Shown here: piece after piece, positions 1-8,019 of the stretch
Numbering within the stretch: position 1 is the stretch's first letter
How the letters are laid out: every line of letters begins with the position of its first letter
Source: Clostridium_AD frigoriphilum
Lineage (GTDB): Bacteria; Bacillota; Clostridia; Clostridiales; Clostridiaceae
Length of the DNA: 64,000 bases
Reading direction: 5' to 3'
Assembly (NCBI RefSeq): GCF_036541405.1
Contig: NZ_JAZHFS010000009.1
Coordinates: 124,001-188,000 of the forward strand
Position numbers and translations under genes: made by a program
Notes under the pieces: generated by a model
Databases searched by the model: none
What the model was told of the DNA's origin: nothing
What the model saw: the letters and a program-made list of their open reading frames with translations, nothing else

Positions 1-575
1 ATCTTAAAAATGTAATTACAAGAGATAATATAAAAGTTGGAGATTATACAATATATAATGATTTTAATAATGATCCAAGGGATTTCGAAGAAAATAATGT
101 ATTATATCAGTATATTGTAAACAATGATAAATTAATAATTGGAAAGTTTTGTTCAATTGCATGTAAAGCGAAGTTTCTTATGACAAGTGGAAATCACACA
201 ATGAAATCACTATCTAATTATACATTTCCAATATTTTATGAGGAATGGGATTTACCCGTCAGCCATATAACCGATGCTTGGGATAATAAGGGTGATATTG
301 AAATTGGAAATGATGTGTGGATAGGTTATGACGCTATAATCATGTCAGGGGTGAAGATTGGTGATGGTGCAATTATTGGAACTAGAGCGGTAGTTACTAA
401 GGATGTTCCTCCATATACTATTGTTGGAGGAGTACCCGCAAAAGTTATAAAGAAAAGGTATGATGATGAAACAATTTCTAAATTGCTTATAATTAAGTGG
501 TGGAATTGGACATATGAAAAAATCCAAGCAAATATTAAATATATTCAATCAGGAAACATTGATAAGTTAAAGTGA
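1..575 (+). CDS. Vat/CatB-type xenobiotic acetyltransferase (5' end outside window)
   Basis: The reading frame is open from the first base of the window, so the N-terminus lies upstream; an internal ATG at 180 is not the true start. The protein shows left-handed beta-helix hexapeptide repeats (IGNDVWIGYDAIIMSGVKIG, then IGDGAIIGTRAVVTKD) followed by the family hallmark PPYTIVGGVPAKVIKKR and a C-terminal helical tail. This family uses acetyl-CoA to O-acetylate streptogramin A or chloramphenicol, and many members have unknown substrates. The histidine in GNHTM fits the catalytic His of Vat enzymes. A hairpin terminator follows 30 bases after the stop. Family assignment is firm; substrate is not. 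Confidence 0.85.
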   Translation, partial: LKNVITRDNIKVGDYTIYNDFNNDPRDFEENNVLYQYIVNNDKLIIGKFCSIACKAKFLMTSGNHTMKSLSNYTFPIFYEEWDLPVSHITDAWDNKGDIEIGNDVWIGYDAIIMSGVKIGDGAIIGTRAVVTKDVPPYTIVGGVPAKVIKKRYDDETISKLLIIKWWNWTYEKIQANIKYIQSGNIDKLK

Positions 576-605
576 ACAAGTTAGTATTTTGTGTCTCATT
601 CTTCA

Positions 606-642
606 CAAGTAAAGTCATATCTAATGATATGGCTTTACTATA
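606..642 (+). terminator. rho-independent terminator after the acetyltransferase
   Basis: Arms at 608-621 and 626-639 form a 14-bp stem with one G-T type pair and a four-base loop, followed by an AT-rich tract. A group IIC intron 5' end begins only a few bases downstream, the site preference known for that intron class. Confidence 0.7.
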
Positions 643-645
643 TTA

Positions 646-691
646 GTGTGCCCGGCATGGGCGTAATCTAATGGGTGAAAGTCCCAAGCAC
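646..691 (+). mobile_element. 5'-terminal fragment of a group IIC intron
   Basis: The stretch begins GTGTGCCCGGCATGGGCG and continues with GGGTGAAAGTCCC. From memory this matches the 5' end (start of domain I) of bacterial class C group II introns such as the Oceanobacillus iheyensis intron. It starts just after a terminator hairpin, which class C introns use as 5' exon. Nothing else of the intron follows: the sequence passes straight into the truncated Sua5 gene, so almost all of the intron has been lost by deletion. Confidence 0.6.
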
Positions 692-705
692 ATAGTTGAA
701 TAGAT

Positions 706-1179
706 ATGTCTACTCCAGTCCCAATACTTCTAAGACCAGGAGCAATAAGCTTGGATGACATATGTAAGGTAATTCCAAATCTTATATACAAAAAGGATTT
801 ATTAAGCGTGAAAGAAATGGAAATTCCAAAGGCTCCAGGAATGAAATATAGACACTATGCACCAGATGCACCGCTAACATTGGTTGAGGGAGAGTATATA
901 AAAACGTCTAAATGGATTAAAGAAAATGCAAATGAGAACGATGTTATAATTTGTTTTCAAGAATTTTTAAATGATTTTGAGGACTATCAACATATATATA
1001 GTTTAGGAAGTTTTAAAATGTTAAATATAGCTGCACAAAAGATATTTGATTTGATTAGAGAATGTGATAAATTGAATGTAAGTCATATTTATGTACAAGC
1101 TCCCAATAATAGTGGTTTAGGGAATTCTATAATCAATCGATTAGAAAAAGCAAGTGCAGGAGACATTATTCATATATAA
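706..1179 (+). pseudogene. truncated Sua5/YwlC threonylcarbamoyl-AMP synthase (C-terminal domain only)
   Basis: The 157-residue product starts directly in the linker of the family (TPVPILLRPGAIS) and continues with APGMKYRHYAPDAPL and the Sua5 C-terminal domain ending NRLEKASAG. Full-length Sua5 enzymes are about 340-350 residues and make the tRNA t6A precursor with the N-terminal YrdC domain, which is absent here. There is no ribosome binding site before the ATG, and an intron fragment lies directly upstream. I infer a non-functional remnant left by a deletion; an intact copy would be expected elsewhere. Confidence 0.8.
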
Positions 1180-1220
1180 ATTATCAGTGAATATTTTGTT
1201 AATTAATAGGATGCTTATAT

Positions 1221-1282
1221 TCTTTTTTCAAAATATAAAGGAAAATTATAAATCTCTGTTGAATTGTATAAAGAAAACATGC
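1221..1282 (+). repeat. dispersed intergenic repeat R1, diverged copy
   Basis: Contains AAATATAAAGGAAAATTAT followed by TGTTGAATTGTATAAAGA, matching the 5' half of the R1 elements at 20597, 26651 and 46010. It sits immediately upstream of the GNAT gene at 1319. The copy is more diverged than the others, and the 3' half (TATAATGGG part) is not recognisable. Confidence 0.6.
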
Positions 1283-1318
1283 GTCTGGTTTGAATATTCA
1301 GAAAGGATGAGGAGTTTT

Positions 1319-1840
1319 ATGATATTTAAGTTGATTGAGCCAAAACTTGAAATGGAAAAAGAATATAACAATTATATAGTTGAATGGGAAAAATCAGGAG
1401 AAGAAATAATTCCATACGCATCTAGAAAGAGTATGGTCAATTATGAAGATTTAATTAATTGTTGGAAGACCCAAAAAAACAATAAAGCATATGAAGATGG
1501 ATTTGTTCCATCTACTCTATATTTTTTAATTGATGAAAACATGAAGATTTATGGTGCGTTACATATTAGACATGAATTAAATAATTTTTTGCTAAATTAT
1601 GGCGGACATATAGGGTATGGGATAAGGCCTTCTGAACGTAAGAAAGGCTATGCTACTAAGATGCTTTCACTATCATTATCATTAGTGAAACAGTTAGGTA
1701 TTAAAAAGGCGTTGGTTACGTGTGACAAAATAAATATAGCTTCAGCAAAAACTATATTAAATAATGGTGGAGTATTAGAGAATGAAGTTATTGAAGAGGG
1801 TGAAGTAACTCAGAGATATTGGATAAATATTAAATTATAA
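1319..1840 (+). CDS. GNAT family N-acetyltransferase
   Basis: The start at 1319 is chosen because GAGGAG lies at the right distance; the frame is open further upstream to 1154, but that part overlaps the Sua5 remnant and a repeat. The 173-residue product has the GNAT fold signature: HIRHELNN on a central strand, then IGYGIRPSERKKGYATKML, which corresponds to the acetyl-CoA-binding motif A (R/Q-x-x-G-x-G/A), and a late NIASAKTILNNGG segment. Family enzymes acetylate amines of antibiotics, peptides or metabolites; the substrate cannot be told. The gene stands alone between intergenic regions. Confidence 0.85.
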   Translation: MIFKLIEPKLEMEKEYNNYIVEWEKSGEEIIPYASRKSMVNYEDLINCWKTQKNNKAYEDGFVPSTLYFLIDENMKIYGALHIRHELNNFLLNYGGHIGYGIRPSERKKGYATKMLSLSLSLVKQLGIKKALVTCDKINIASAKTILNNGGVLENEVIEEGEVTQRYWINIKL

Positions 1841-1924
1841 AATACTCTGTGATTTTAATTAACTGCGCCGATATTATAAAATAATGATTAGTAAAGGGTT
1901 ATTTATATAACGGAAGGAGAATAG

Positions 1925-2665
1925 ATGGTTATAAATCAAATATCAGAGAGGATATATTACTTGCCTTTCGATGAAAATACAGACAGACCAAATCTTGGTT
2001 ATATTTTGGGGAATAAGTATTCGATTATGATTGATTGCGGTAATTCACCTAAACATCTTTCTTTATTTTATGCGGGACTTGAAGAAAGACATCTTCCCAT
2101 TCCACAAATTGCTTTCATTACACACTGGCATTGGGATCATACATTTGGTATGGAAGCATTCAATGGAATGACTATTGCAGGGCAACTTACCAATAACAAA
2201 CTGAAAGAGGTAATGCAATGGAAATGGACTGACCAAGTTATGGAAGAGCGTCTTGCGAGTGGTGAAGAAATTGAATTTTGCGATGAGAATATCCGCAAAG
2301 AATATAAGGATTTATCAGAAATTAGTGTTAAATCAGCTGATATGACATTCGATAGAAGTATTTCCATTGACCTAGGGGGAATTACCTGCATTGCATTAAA
2401 TTGTCCATCACCTCACTCAAAAGACAGTGTGATTATCTATGTTCCTGAAGAAAAAATATTGTTTTGTGGAGATGCAGATTCTGGAGATTTTTATGATAAC
2501 AAGGGACAACGTGAAGTTGAACGAGTGAAACAATATAGGGATGTTCTGATGAAAATTCCATTTGAAGTCTATTTACATGGCCATTGTGAACCAGTAAGCA
2601 GAAAACAGGTGTTTAGCGATTTGGAAGAAATGATAGAAGGGAATCAAAATACGAATTTTAATTGA
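1925..2665 (+). CDS. metallo-beta-lactamase fold metallohydrolase
   Basis: The 246-residue protein has the family metal-binding motif THWHWDHTFG (HxHxDH) at about residues 64-72, a later histidine in NCPSPHSKDSV, the aspartate of LFCGDADSGDF, and the C-terminal histidine pair in YLHGHCEPV. That full set of zinc ligands supports an active hydrolase. Overall it resembles small MBL-fold hydrolases rather than true beta-lactamases: no signal peptide is present, so it should be cytoplasmic. A good AAGGAG ribosome binding site precedes the ATG. Substrate unknown. Confidence 0.85.
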   Translation: MVINQISERIYYLPFDENTDRPNLGYILGNKYSIMIDCGNSPKHLSLFYAGLEERHLPIPQIAFITHWHWDHTFGMEAFNGMTIAGQLTNNKLKEVMQWKWTDQVMEERLASGEEIEFCDENIRKEYKDLSEISVKSADMTFDRSISIDLGGITCIALNCPSPHSKDSVIIYVPEEKILFCGDADSGDFYDNKGQREVERVKQYRDVLMKIPFEVYLHGHCEPVSRKQVFSDLEEMIEGNQNTNFN

Positions 2666-2788
2666 GAATGATATTTTGTGGGAGGTAATCTCACACCAGA
2701 GAATATGGAGTAATTTGTTTTAAATGTGTATGAATATAGTTAATGTAATACGACAACGATTGAGTTATATTCAGATTGAGGTGAAATT

Positions 2789-3511
2789 ATGAATGAAGTT
2801 AAAGTGATATTTTTTGATATGGGAAACACATTATTGCATTTTCATTATGGAGCATCAGATGATGAAAAAGACATGCAGGGCTTAATATATCTAACTAGAT
2901 ATCTAAAAAAATTCAATGAAAAAATTCTATTTGAGGATGTAAAAGATGGATTTTATGAGTGTTGGATGCGTGGAATAAATCATAGAAAAATAACTCTTAT
3001 AGAGTATCCAATAGAAAATTTTCTGAATAACTTCCTTGAAAAATATCAATTAAAGTTCAATTTAAATCAATGTATAGAAGCAATTAATTTATTTTATACG
3101 GAGTATAAAGAGCAGGTATGTTTTGAAAGCGATTTATACAACACTTTAAAACTGATAAAAGATAAGGGATATAAAATAGGGATTATATCAAATACTTGTT
3201 ATTATGATGAAGTTATGAAAGAGTGCTTTAAAAAGGCGAAAATTTATGATCTAATTGATAGTTTTACTTTCAGTTATTCATTAAAAATATGTAAACCCAA
3301 TAAGAAAATTTTTATAAATGCTATTGAGTTAATGAGGATTACACCTGTAGAGGCAGTAATGGTAGGGGATAGTTTAGAGTGTGACATAAAGCCAGCATTA
3401 GATTTAGGTATGAAAACTATATGGTTCAATTTTAATAATAACAATTCAAATGAGAATATTGTAGCAGATTTTAAAATAGCATGTATAGCTGAAGTACATG
3501 ATTATATATAG
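2789..3511 (+). CDS. HAD family hydrolase
   Basis: The 240-residue protein carries the haloacid dehalogenase motifs in order: FFDMGNTLLHF (motif I), IGIISNT (motif II, Asn/Thr type), the lysine of CKPNKKIF (motif III) and VMVGDSLECDIKPALDLGM (motif IV). The second aspartate of the usual DxDxT motif I is a glycine here (DMGNT), as in some HAD subgroups, so the general acid of classical phosphatases is missing and the activity may differ. A helical cap domain lies between motifs I and II. Start ATG has GAGGTG at proper distance. Substrate unknown. Confidence 0.8.
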   Translation: MNEVKVIFFDMGNTLLHFHYGASDDEKDMQGLIYLTRYLKKFNEKILFEDVKDGFYECWMRGINHRKITLIEYPIENFLNNFLEKYQLKFNLNQCIEAINLFYTEYKEQVCFESDLYNTLKLIKDKGYKIGIISNTCYYDEVMKECFKKAKIYDLIDSFTFSYSLKICKPNKKIFINAIELMRITPVEAVMVGDSLECDIKPALDLGMKTIWFNFNNNNSNENIVADFKIACIAEVHDYI

Positions 3512-3597
3512 TGATATAATTTCAGTTGGGTTTTAATATGTTGAAATTCTGAATGTAGTATAATGCGAAAAAATATATATTATAAGAGGTGAAATTA

Positions 3598-4119
3598 ATG
3601 AAAACTGTAGTAATATACAAGTCCAAAACAGGCTTTACAAAAAAATATGCAGAATGGATTTCTGAGGCGTTATCAGCGGATATTTTTGATGTTTCAAGTG
3701 CTGATATAAATGTAGTTACAAATTATGATACCGTGATTTATGGCGGCAGTTTGTATGCTGTTGGTATCATTGGAGTAAAATATATAACGAAAAATCTCGA
3801 CAAATTTAAAGGTAAAAAAGTCATTGTTTTCGCAACGGGGGCATCGCCATCGAGTGAAGAGGTAATACATGAAGTAAAAGATAAAAATTTTACTCCAGAG
3901 GAACAGAAGTCTGTACAGTTCTTTTATTTAAGAGGTGGATTTGATTATAGTAAAATAAAGCCTTTTGATAAAGCACTTATGACATTACTAAAATGGAAGA
4001 TTAAGATGAAAAAAGAATTAACACCTGAGGCAAGAGGCATGTTAGCCATGTATGACAAGCCAGTAGATTTTACAAGAAGAAAGAATATAGATGAAATAAT
4101 AACTTATGTTAATTCATAA
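3598..4119 (+). CDS. flavodoxin-domain protein
   Basis: ATG at 3598 is preferred over an in-frame GTG at 3589, because the latter overlaps the AAGAGGTG ribosome binding site. The 173-residue protein begins KTVVIYKSKTGFTKKYAEWI, the phosphate-binding loop of flavodoxins (T/S-x-T-G-x-T pattern), followed by YDTVIYGGSLYAVGI and VIVFATGASP, which form the rest of the FMN site. It belongs to the short HemG-like/Flavodoxin_5 type, probably binding FMN and transferring electrons in the cytoplasm. The partner is unknown. Confidence 0.75.
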   Translation: MKTVVIYKSKTGFTKKYAEWISEALSADIFDVSSADINVVTNYDTVIYGGSLYAVGIIGVKYITKNLDKFKGKKVIVFATGASPSSEEVIHEVKDKNFTPEEQKSVQFFYLRGGFDYSKIKPFDKALMTLLKWKIKMKKELTPEARGMLAMYDKPVDFTRRKNIDEIITYVNS

Positions 4120-4183
4120 CATTCAGAATATGTAGAACTATCAACAGAGTTACTAATATGAAATACACATAAAATTCAAAACA

Positions 4184-4251
4184 AGAAAGGAAGTGGATAT
4201 TTAGTGGGTTTGTATACTTAAAGTACACGCTCTCGCTAAAGATAACCTATG
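4184..4251 (+). repeat. leader element shared with the thyA 5' region (decayed copy)
   Basis: About 65 bases ending at the DUF1737 start codon align along their whole length, with one extra base, to the minus-strand leader of thyA (10370-10436). Shared blocks include AGAAAGGAAGTG, ATATTTAGTGGGTTTG, GTACAC and AAGATAA just before ATG. The small ORF beginning with GTG 4204 is interrupted here after five codons, whereas the thyA copy is intact. Confidence 0.65.
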
Positions 4252-4455
4252 GAAAACAAACTTAAATATCGCTTAATTACAGGAAAAGATGATGCGAATT
4301 TTTGCAAGAAAATTTCTGAATTACTTGATGAGGGGTATAAATTATACGAAGCTCCATCATGTACTTTTAATGGGCAAGATGTAATTGTGGCACAGGCATT
4401 AATTCTTAATGAGTGTGACAATCTTGATATTGGTTTCAAAAGAACAGTTAAATAA
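4249..4455 (+). CDS. DUF1737-like small protein
   Basis: A 68-residue protein reading YRLITGKDDANFCKKISELL, then EGYKLYEAPSCTFNGQDVIVAQAL. This pattern is what I know from the small DUF1737 family (function unknown, sometimes fused to other domains). The ATG overlaps the end of a leader element duplicated in front of thyA. A hairpin terminator follows about 55 bases after the stop. Small but convincingly coding, because the family pattern spans the whole ORF. Confidence 0.75.
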   Translation: MENKLKYRLITGKDDANFCKKISELLDEGYKLYEAPSCTFNGQDVIVAQALILNECDNLDIGFKRTVK

Positions 4456-4508
4456 AAGTAAAAAACATATTTAGTTTAATTGATACGGATTGTTTTTTAT
4501 GTCCTCTC

Positions 4509-4545
4509 AAGTAACCCCATATCATTAGATGTGGGGTTTAATCGT
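4509..4545 (+). terminator. hairpin terminator after DUF1737 gene
   Basis: AACCCCATAT pairs with ATGTGGGGTT around a six-base loop, and a T-containing tail follows. The flanks (CTCAAGTA before the stem) resemble the terminators near 608 and 49724. Confidence 0.65.
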
Positions 4546-4644
4546 TAAGCATTACTAGTAATAATGATTGCGATTGAAATGATATTATACTATACATTTT
4601 CATTTTATGTCGAAAGATATCTATAATTTATTTCCAAAAGGGTA

Positions 4645-4675
4645 TTGACTCTAACGTAACGTCATAGATTATTAT
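4645..4675 (+). promoter_or_regulatory. MerR-type promoter/operator
   Basis: TTGACT (4645-4650) and TATTAT (4670-4675) are separated by 19 bases instead of 17. The spacer, CTAACGTAACGTCATAGAT, carries the dyad typical of MerR/TipA operators. A 19-bp spacer is the hallmark of promoters that a MerR dimer activates by twisting DNA. It lies 44 bases before the MerR gene, so autoregulation is likely. Confidence 0.75.
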
Positions 4676-4718
4676 AAATTTGTAGGGAAGATTAATAAAG
4701 AACAAAGGAGTTAATTTT

Positions 4719-5483
4719 ATGTCTTATAAAATAAAAGAAGTAGCTGATATGGTTGGTGTAAGTGTGCGTACACTTCATCATTATGATCAGATAGGCATCT
4801 TAAAGCCAAAGTCTGTAACACCTGCCGGATATAGACTCTACACTGATGATGACCTTGAAAGATTACAACAAGTTTTGTTCTTTAAAGAATTGGATTTTAC
4901 TCTTCTAGAAATAAAAGAAATTTTAGATAATCCGGACTTCGATAGAAAACATGCATTAAAGACACATAGGGAGCTATTGATAGAAAAAAAGAAGAGACTC
5001 GATAAGATTATAAAATCTGTAGATAAAACTATAGATTACATTGAAGGAGGAATAGATATGAATAAGAATGAAATGTTTGAGGGGTTTGATATAAGCGAAA
5101 TAGAGGCTCATAAAGAAAGATATGCAGAGGAAACGAAGCAAAAATATGGCGACACTGATGCCTACAAGGAAAGCTTGAAAAAAACCTCCAAATACACAAA
5201 AGAGGATTGGGCTAGGATTAATGCAACTAATGGAAAAATCAACGAGAAAATTATAGCTAACATGGATAAAGGAATAGGCAATTCAGAAGTTCAAAAGGCA
5301 GTTGCTGAGTTAAGACAACACATTACTGATAATTTTTATGATTGTACTATAGAAATATTTAGAGGACTTGCTGACTTATATGTTAATGACGAACGTTTCA
5401 CGGCTAACATTGATAAGTATAAAGAAGGTTTAGCTAAGTTCTTAAGTGAGTCAATGATTTACTATTGTGAGAATGTAAAATAG
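4719..5483 (+). CDS. MerR family regulator with TipAS-type ligand domain
   Basis: Residues 1-75 form the MerR winged helix (YKIKEVADMVGVSVRTLHHYDQIG, then LKPKSVTPAGYRLYTDDDLERLQQ). A coiled coil follows (about 75-110), and then a C-terminal domain starting near EMFEGFD and running to the end, of the TipAS antibiotic-recognition type (YKEGLAKFLSESMIYYC). TipA homologues bind thiopeptides or other amphipathic drugs and activate drug-response genes. An internal ATG (5058, after GGAGG) could yield a separate ligand-binding-only protein, as TipAS is made in Streptomyces. A MerR-type 19-bp spacer promoter lies just upstream. Confidence 0.88.
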   Translation: MSYKIKEVADMVGVSVRTLHHYDQIGILKPKSVTPAGYRLYTDDDLERLQQVLFFKELDFTLLEIKEILDNPDFDRKHALKTHRELLIEKKKRLDKIIKSVDKTIDYIEGGIDMNKNEMFEGFDISEIEAHKERYAEETKQKYGDTDAYKESLKKTSKYTKEDWARINATNGKINEKIIANMDKGIGNSEVQKAVAELRQHITDNFYDCTIEIFRGLADLYVNDERFTANIDKYKEGLAKFLSESMIYYCENVK

Positions 5484-5518
5484 GTGGCACTCAAGTTGTA
5501 AGTCTAGGTTTTCTATAA

Positions 5519-5545
5519 TTCCGACAAAACCTACGCTAAGACATA
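5519..5545 (+). repeat. short IS3 orfA-like repeat
   Basis: CGACAAAACCTACGCTAAGA followed by CATAAAAT is nearly identical to 60893-60919, where the same sequence runs in frame into an IS3 orfA remnant. I read it as a tiny leftover of the same insertion sequence. Confidence 0.45.
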
Positions 5546-5640
5546 AAATGAATAAATATCATATAGTTTAGCAGGGTATGAGCGATTTAAAATCGTTGCG
5601 TAATTGCAAATTATTATTCAACAAATTTGAGGAGGAAAGA

Positions 5641-5967
5641 ATGAGGTTTTTAAGAAAAGTTATTATAATATTATTAACTATAACAATATTTATTGGAGGA
5701 GTTATTATAACTCATATAACTCCTTCAATATCTATTAGAACACATTTATTAGTAACTGGACATCCAATTGGAGCCTTTAAAGTAAGTGTACATGTTAATA
5801 AAGGTCAATATGAAATGGATAAAAAAATTCTTGATAATGAAAATGCTATGATTTATAGAACTGGTGATTACAACTTATATGATGGAGCAACAGGAAATCC
5901 AATAGGTAATTATAAAGTTGAAAAATCGTGGATTTTATATTTCGCTCAGCAATATGGGGAGGCATAA
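5641..5967 (+). CDS. small membrane-anchored protein of unknown function
   Basis: Start ATG 5641 follows a perfect GAGGAGG; the frame is open upstream to 5578 but without a better start. The 108-residue product has one N-terminal membrane segment (about residues 7-28, VIIILLTITIFIGGVIITH). An extracellular part with two similar GxPIGxxKV units (GHPIGAFKV and GNPIGNYKV) follows, suggesting a short internal repeat. It ends WILYFAQQYGEA. I do not recognise the family. A single-pass anchor with the C-terminus outside is inferred. Confidence 0.6.
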   Translation: MRFLRKVIIILLTITIFIGGVIITHITPSISIRTHLLVTGHPIGAFKVSVHVNKGQYEMDKKILDNENAMIYRTGDYNLYDGATGNPIGNYKVEKSWILYFAQQYGEA

Positions 5968-6002
5968 TTAAGTCATCTCCTAGGTCGCTGTAACAGCTTC
6001 AA

Positions 6003-6185
6003 TGGAGTGTATGCACTTTATATTTATCAGAATATATTGGAATAACGATTCTTATTTATCATTATACAACACCCGAGACAGTTGAGTTATTAGGCCTTAA
6101 AAAAAGCAGAAAGATTGCTGAAATTATAGCTATTGCCATTATGACGTTAGGTATTGCTTTTTACGCAGCTATAGTTTTAATTTGA
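6003..6185 (+). pseudogene. remnant of a small membrane protein
   Basis: In this frame the sequence reads ITILIYHYTTPETVELLGLKK, then SRKIAEIIAIAIMTLGIAFY and ends AAIVLI before TGA. That is a plausible C-terminal hydrophobic segment, but no start codon or ribosome binding site is present and a stop lies directly upstream. Probably the 3' end of a lost gene. The family is not recognised. Confidence 0.35.
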
Positions 6186-6525
6186 TAATTTAAGGGATAC
6201 CCATTTAGCAAGCACAGAAGACAACAAACTAGGCTATACCATAAACAATATGATTATCAACTTCTTGTATTATATAGCGGACTAGGAGTGTGAGAAAATA
6301 CAGTGTAGAGTATAGAAAAACTAAAAATGAAACTATTTAGAGTTTGTTATTTACTTGATGACCTCTTTATAGATTATACCCACTAATTATTAATATATTT
6401 ATACTAGGTTAGATAATTATAAAATGGAAGTTAATATTGACAACATTAACAATTTTTGATATATTAAAAGATAATAAATTTATAAGTGGGTAGAAACCAT
6501 AAAAAGGGAAGGGTGAAAGTAAGAT

Positions 6526-6930
6526 ATGTCAGAAAAAATATTAACAATGAAATTATTAAATGAAAAATTTGCGGTTTGTAGATTAAATAAAAATGAGCAA
6601 ATTCCTGAATGGGTAAAAAACAGCAGTTTTTATTCTATAACAAAAACATCAGATGAATTATCAATTGTATGCTCTCAAGATAGTATACCGAGTAATATAA
6701 AGTGTGAAAAAGATTGGAGAATTTTAAAAGTTGAGGGACCATTAGATTTTTCGCTAATTGGTATTATTTCATCAATTAGTACTATATTGGCGCTAAAAAG
6801 AATCAGTATTTTTGCTGTTTCCACATATGATACAGATTATATACTTGTTAAAAATAAAGATATAGATAACACCATATTAGCATTATCAAATGAAAGATAT
6901 GAAATTATAGATCAAGAAAATTTGTTATAG
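6526..6930 (+). CDS. ACT-domain protein (CASTOR-like)
   Basis: The 134-residue protein has the layout of small ACT-domain proteins with two ACT-like halves. The first half includes LLNEKFAVCRLNKNEQIPEW and DELSIVCSQDSIPSN. The second includes WRILKVEGPLDFSLIGIISS and RISIFAVSTYDTDYILVKNK, the typical glycine-containing ligand loop. Such proteins bind amino acids as sensors; the target is unknown. A moderate ribosome binding site (GGGAAGGG) precedes the ATG. It stands alone after a 550-base region that holds only remnants. Confidence 0.75.
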   Translation: MSEKILTMKLLNEKFAVCRLNKNEQIPEWVKNSSFYSITKTSDELSIVCSQDSIPSNIKCEKDWRILKVEGPLDFSLIGIISSISTILALKRISIFAVSTYDTDYILVKNKDIDNTILALSNERYEIIDQENLL

Positions 6931-7079
6931 CAGTAATAAGTTCATCAATAGATTTATTAATATAAGATTTATGATAATCTTGTTCAATCAACATATTATG
7001 ATAAGTATAGATATTATGAGATTATTATAGATGATATCCTTTATGGTGTTATTAGTATAATTACTTTAGGGAGGCCCAT

Positions 7080-7274
7080 GTGAAGATTATAAGTAATTCT
7101 AATTCTGTAATCATAGTGTTACATGAAATATATGGTATTAATCAGCATATTAAGTTGGTCTGTGAGAAGTTTTCTATGGCTGGATATGATATTATTTGCC
7201 CAAATTTAATTAATCTAAATCATCCTTTTAATTATGATCAACAAGACGAACAATTGCAAGTTTTTTTATATTGA
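7080..7274 (+). pseudogene. 5' fragment of a dienelactone hydrolase-like gene
   Basis: Starts with GTG after GGGAGG. The product reads VIIVLHEIYGINQHIKLVCEKFSMAGYDIICPNL, which matches the N-terminal strand and oxyanion-hole region (HEIYGIN) of dienelactone hydrolases. It stops after 64 residues, whereas the family needs about 200 and a Cys/Ser-Asp-His triad further on. The frame ends at QLQVFLY, where the promoter of the next gene begins, so a deletion has joined the two. Not expected to be active. Confidence 0.7.
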
Positions 7275-7280
7275 CTTTTT

Positions 7281-7309
7281 TTGAAAAAGTAGTACCATGT
7301 TAGTATAGT
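7281..7309 (+). promoter_or_regulatory. putative promoter of the methyltransferase-MarR operon
   Basis: TTGAAA (7281-7286) and TATAGT (7304-7309) are 17 bases apart. A directly repeated TAGTAC at 7290 and 7305 brackets the -10 region and could be the site of the MarR regulator encoded in the same operon. This is inferred from position only. Confidence 0.45.
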
Positions 7310-7361
7310 ACGAAACAAGAACTATATTGATGTATTACTATTATCTAGAGGAGGATCTTAT

Positions 7362-7985
7362 ATGAAAAATAATAAAAATATTTTTAAAGAAAATTCAAAA
7401 ATAAATTTCAATAAACAAGCTGAATCTTACGATGAGAGTCATGATGGGAAATTCGTAGCTCCGATGTATAATGAAATTATTAGCAGAATAATGCTTATTA
7501 AGCCTGAAAAGTTATTAGATGTTGGATGTGGCACCGGAAATGTATTGATGAAATTAGTTGAAAATAATATAAAATTATATGGATTAGATCTTTCAGAAAA
7601 AATGATTGAGGTTGCCAAAAAAAATCTTGATAATAGAGCTGAATTAAGAGTTGGTGATTCAGAATGTATGCCTTGGGGAAATAATACTTTTGATGTAATT
7701 GTATGTAATGCATCATTTCATCATTATCCAAACCCAGAAAAGACACTATTAGAGATGAAAAGAATATTAAAATTTAATGGAACATTAATTATTGGAGATC
7801 CAACTTCACCAGTAGTTATTAGAAAAATATTAAATTTATATTGTAAAAGAAGTAGTAGTGGCGATTATAAAATATATTGCAAGAAAGAAATTGAGGAACT
7901 TTTAATAAAGTGTGGATTTAAGCCATCTAACTTTAAAAAAATAAATAATAAAAGTTTTGCTATTAATGCTAATATAAAAAAATAA
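7362..7985 (+). CDS. class I SAM-dependent methyltransferase
   Basis: The 207-residue protein shows the Rossmann-fold methyltransferase motifs: LLDVGCGTGNVLMKL (motif I, SAM binding), LYGLDLSEKMIEVA (motif II acidic residue), GDSECMPWGNNTFDVIVCNASFHHY (motifs III-IV) and the post-motif loop. It resembles ubiE-like small-molecule methyltransferases; the substrate is unknown. It is followed after 34 bases by a MarR regulator in the same orientation, so the two genes are probably co-transcribed. The pair may respond to a toxic or aromatic compound. GAGGAGG precedes the start. Confidence 0.85.
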   Translation: MKNNKNIFKENSKINFNKQAESYDESHDGKFVAPMYNEIISRIMLIKPEKLLDVGCGTGNVLMKLVENNIKLYGLDLSEKMIEVAKKNLDNRAELRVGDSECMPWGNNTFDVIVCNASFHHYPNPEKTLLEMKRILKFNGTLIIGDPTSPVVIRKILNLYCKRSSSGDYKIYCKKEIEELLIKCGFKPSNFKKINNKSFAINANIKK

Positions 7986-8019
7986 GTAATAAATATAAAA
8001 CAAATTTTGGAGTGATTAT

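Noticed and set aside
345..548. Minus-strand ORF opposite the Vat-type acetyltransferase
   Set aside because: Shadow of a well-supported gene; no ribosome binding site and no family pattern. The same holds for all the other short ORFs antisense to the genes listed.
1154..1318. N-terminal extension of the GNAT ORF
   Set aside because: It overlaps the Sua5 remnant and a repeat, and a proper ribosome binding site is found only before 1319.
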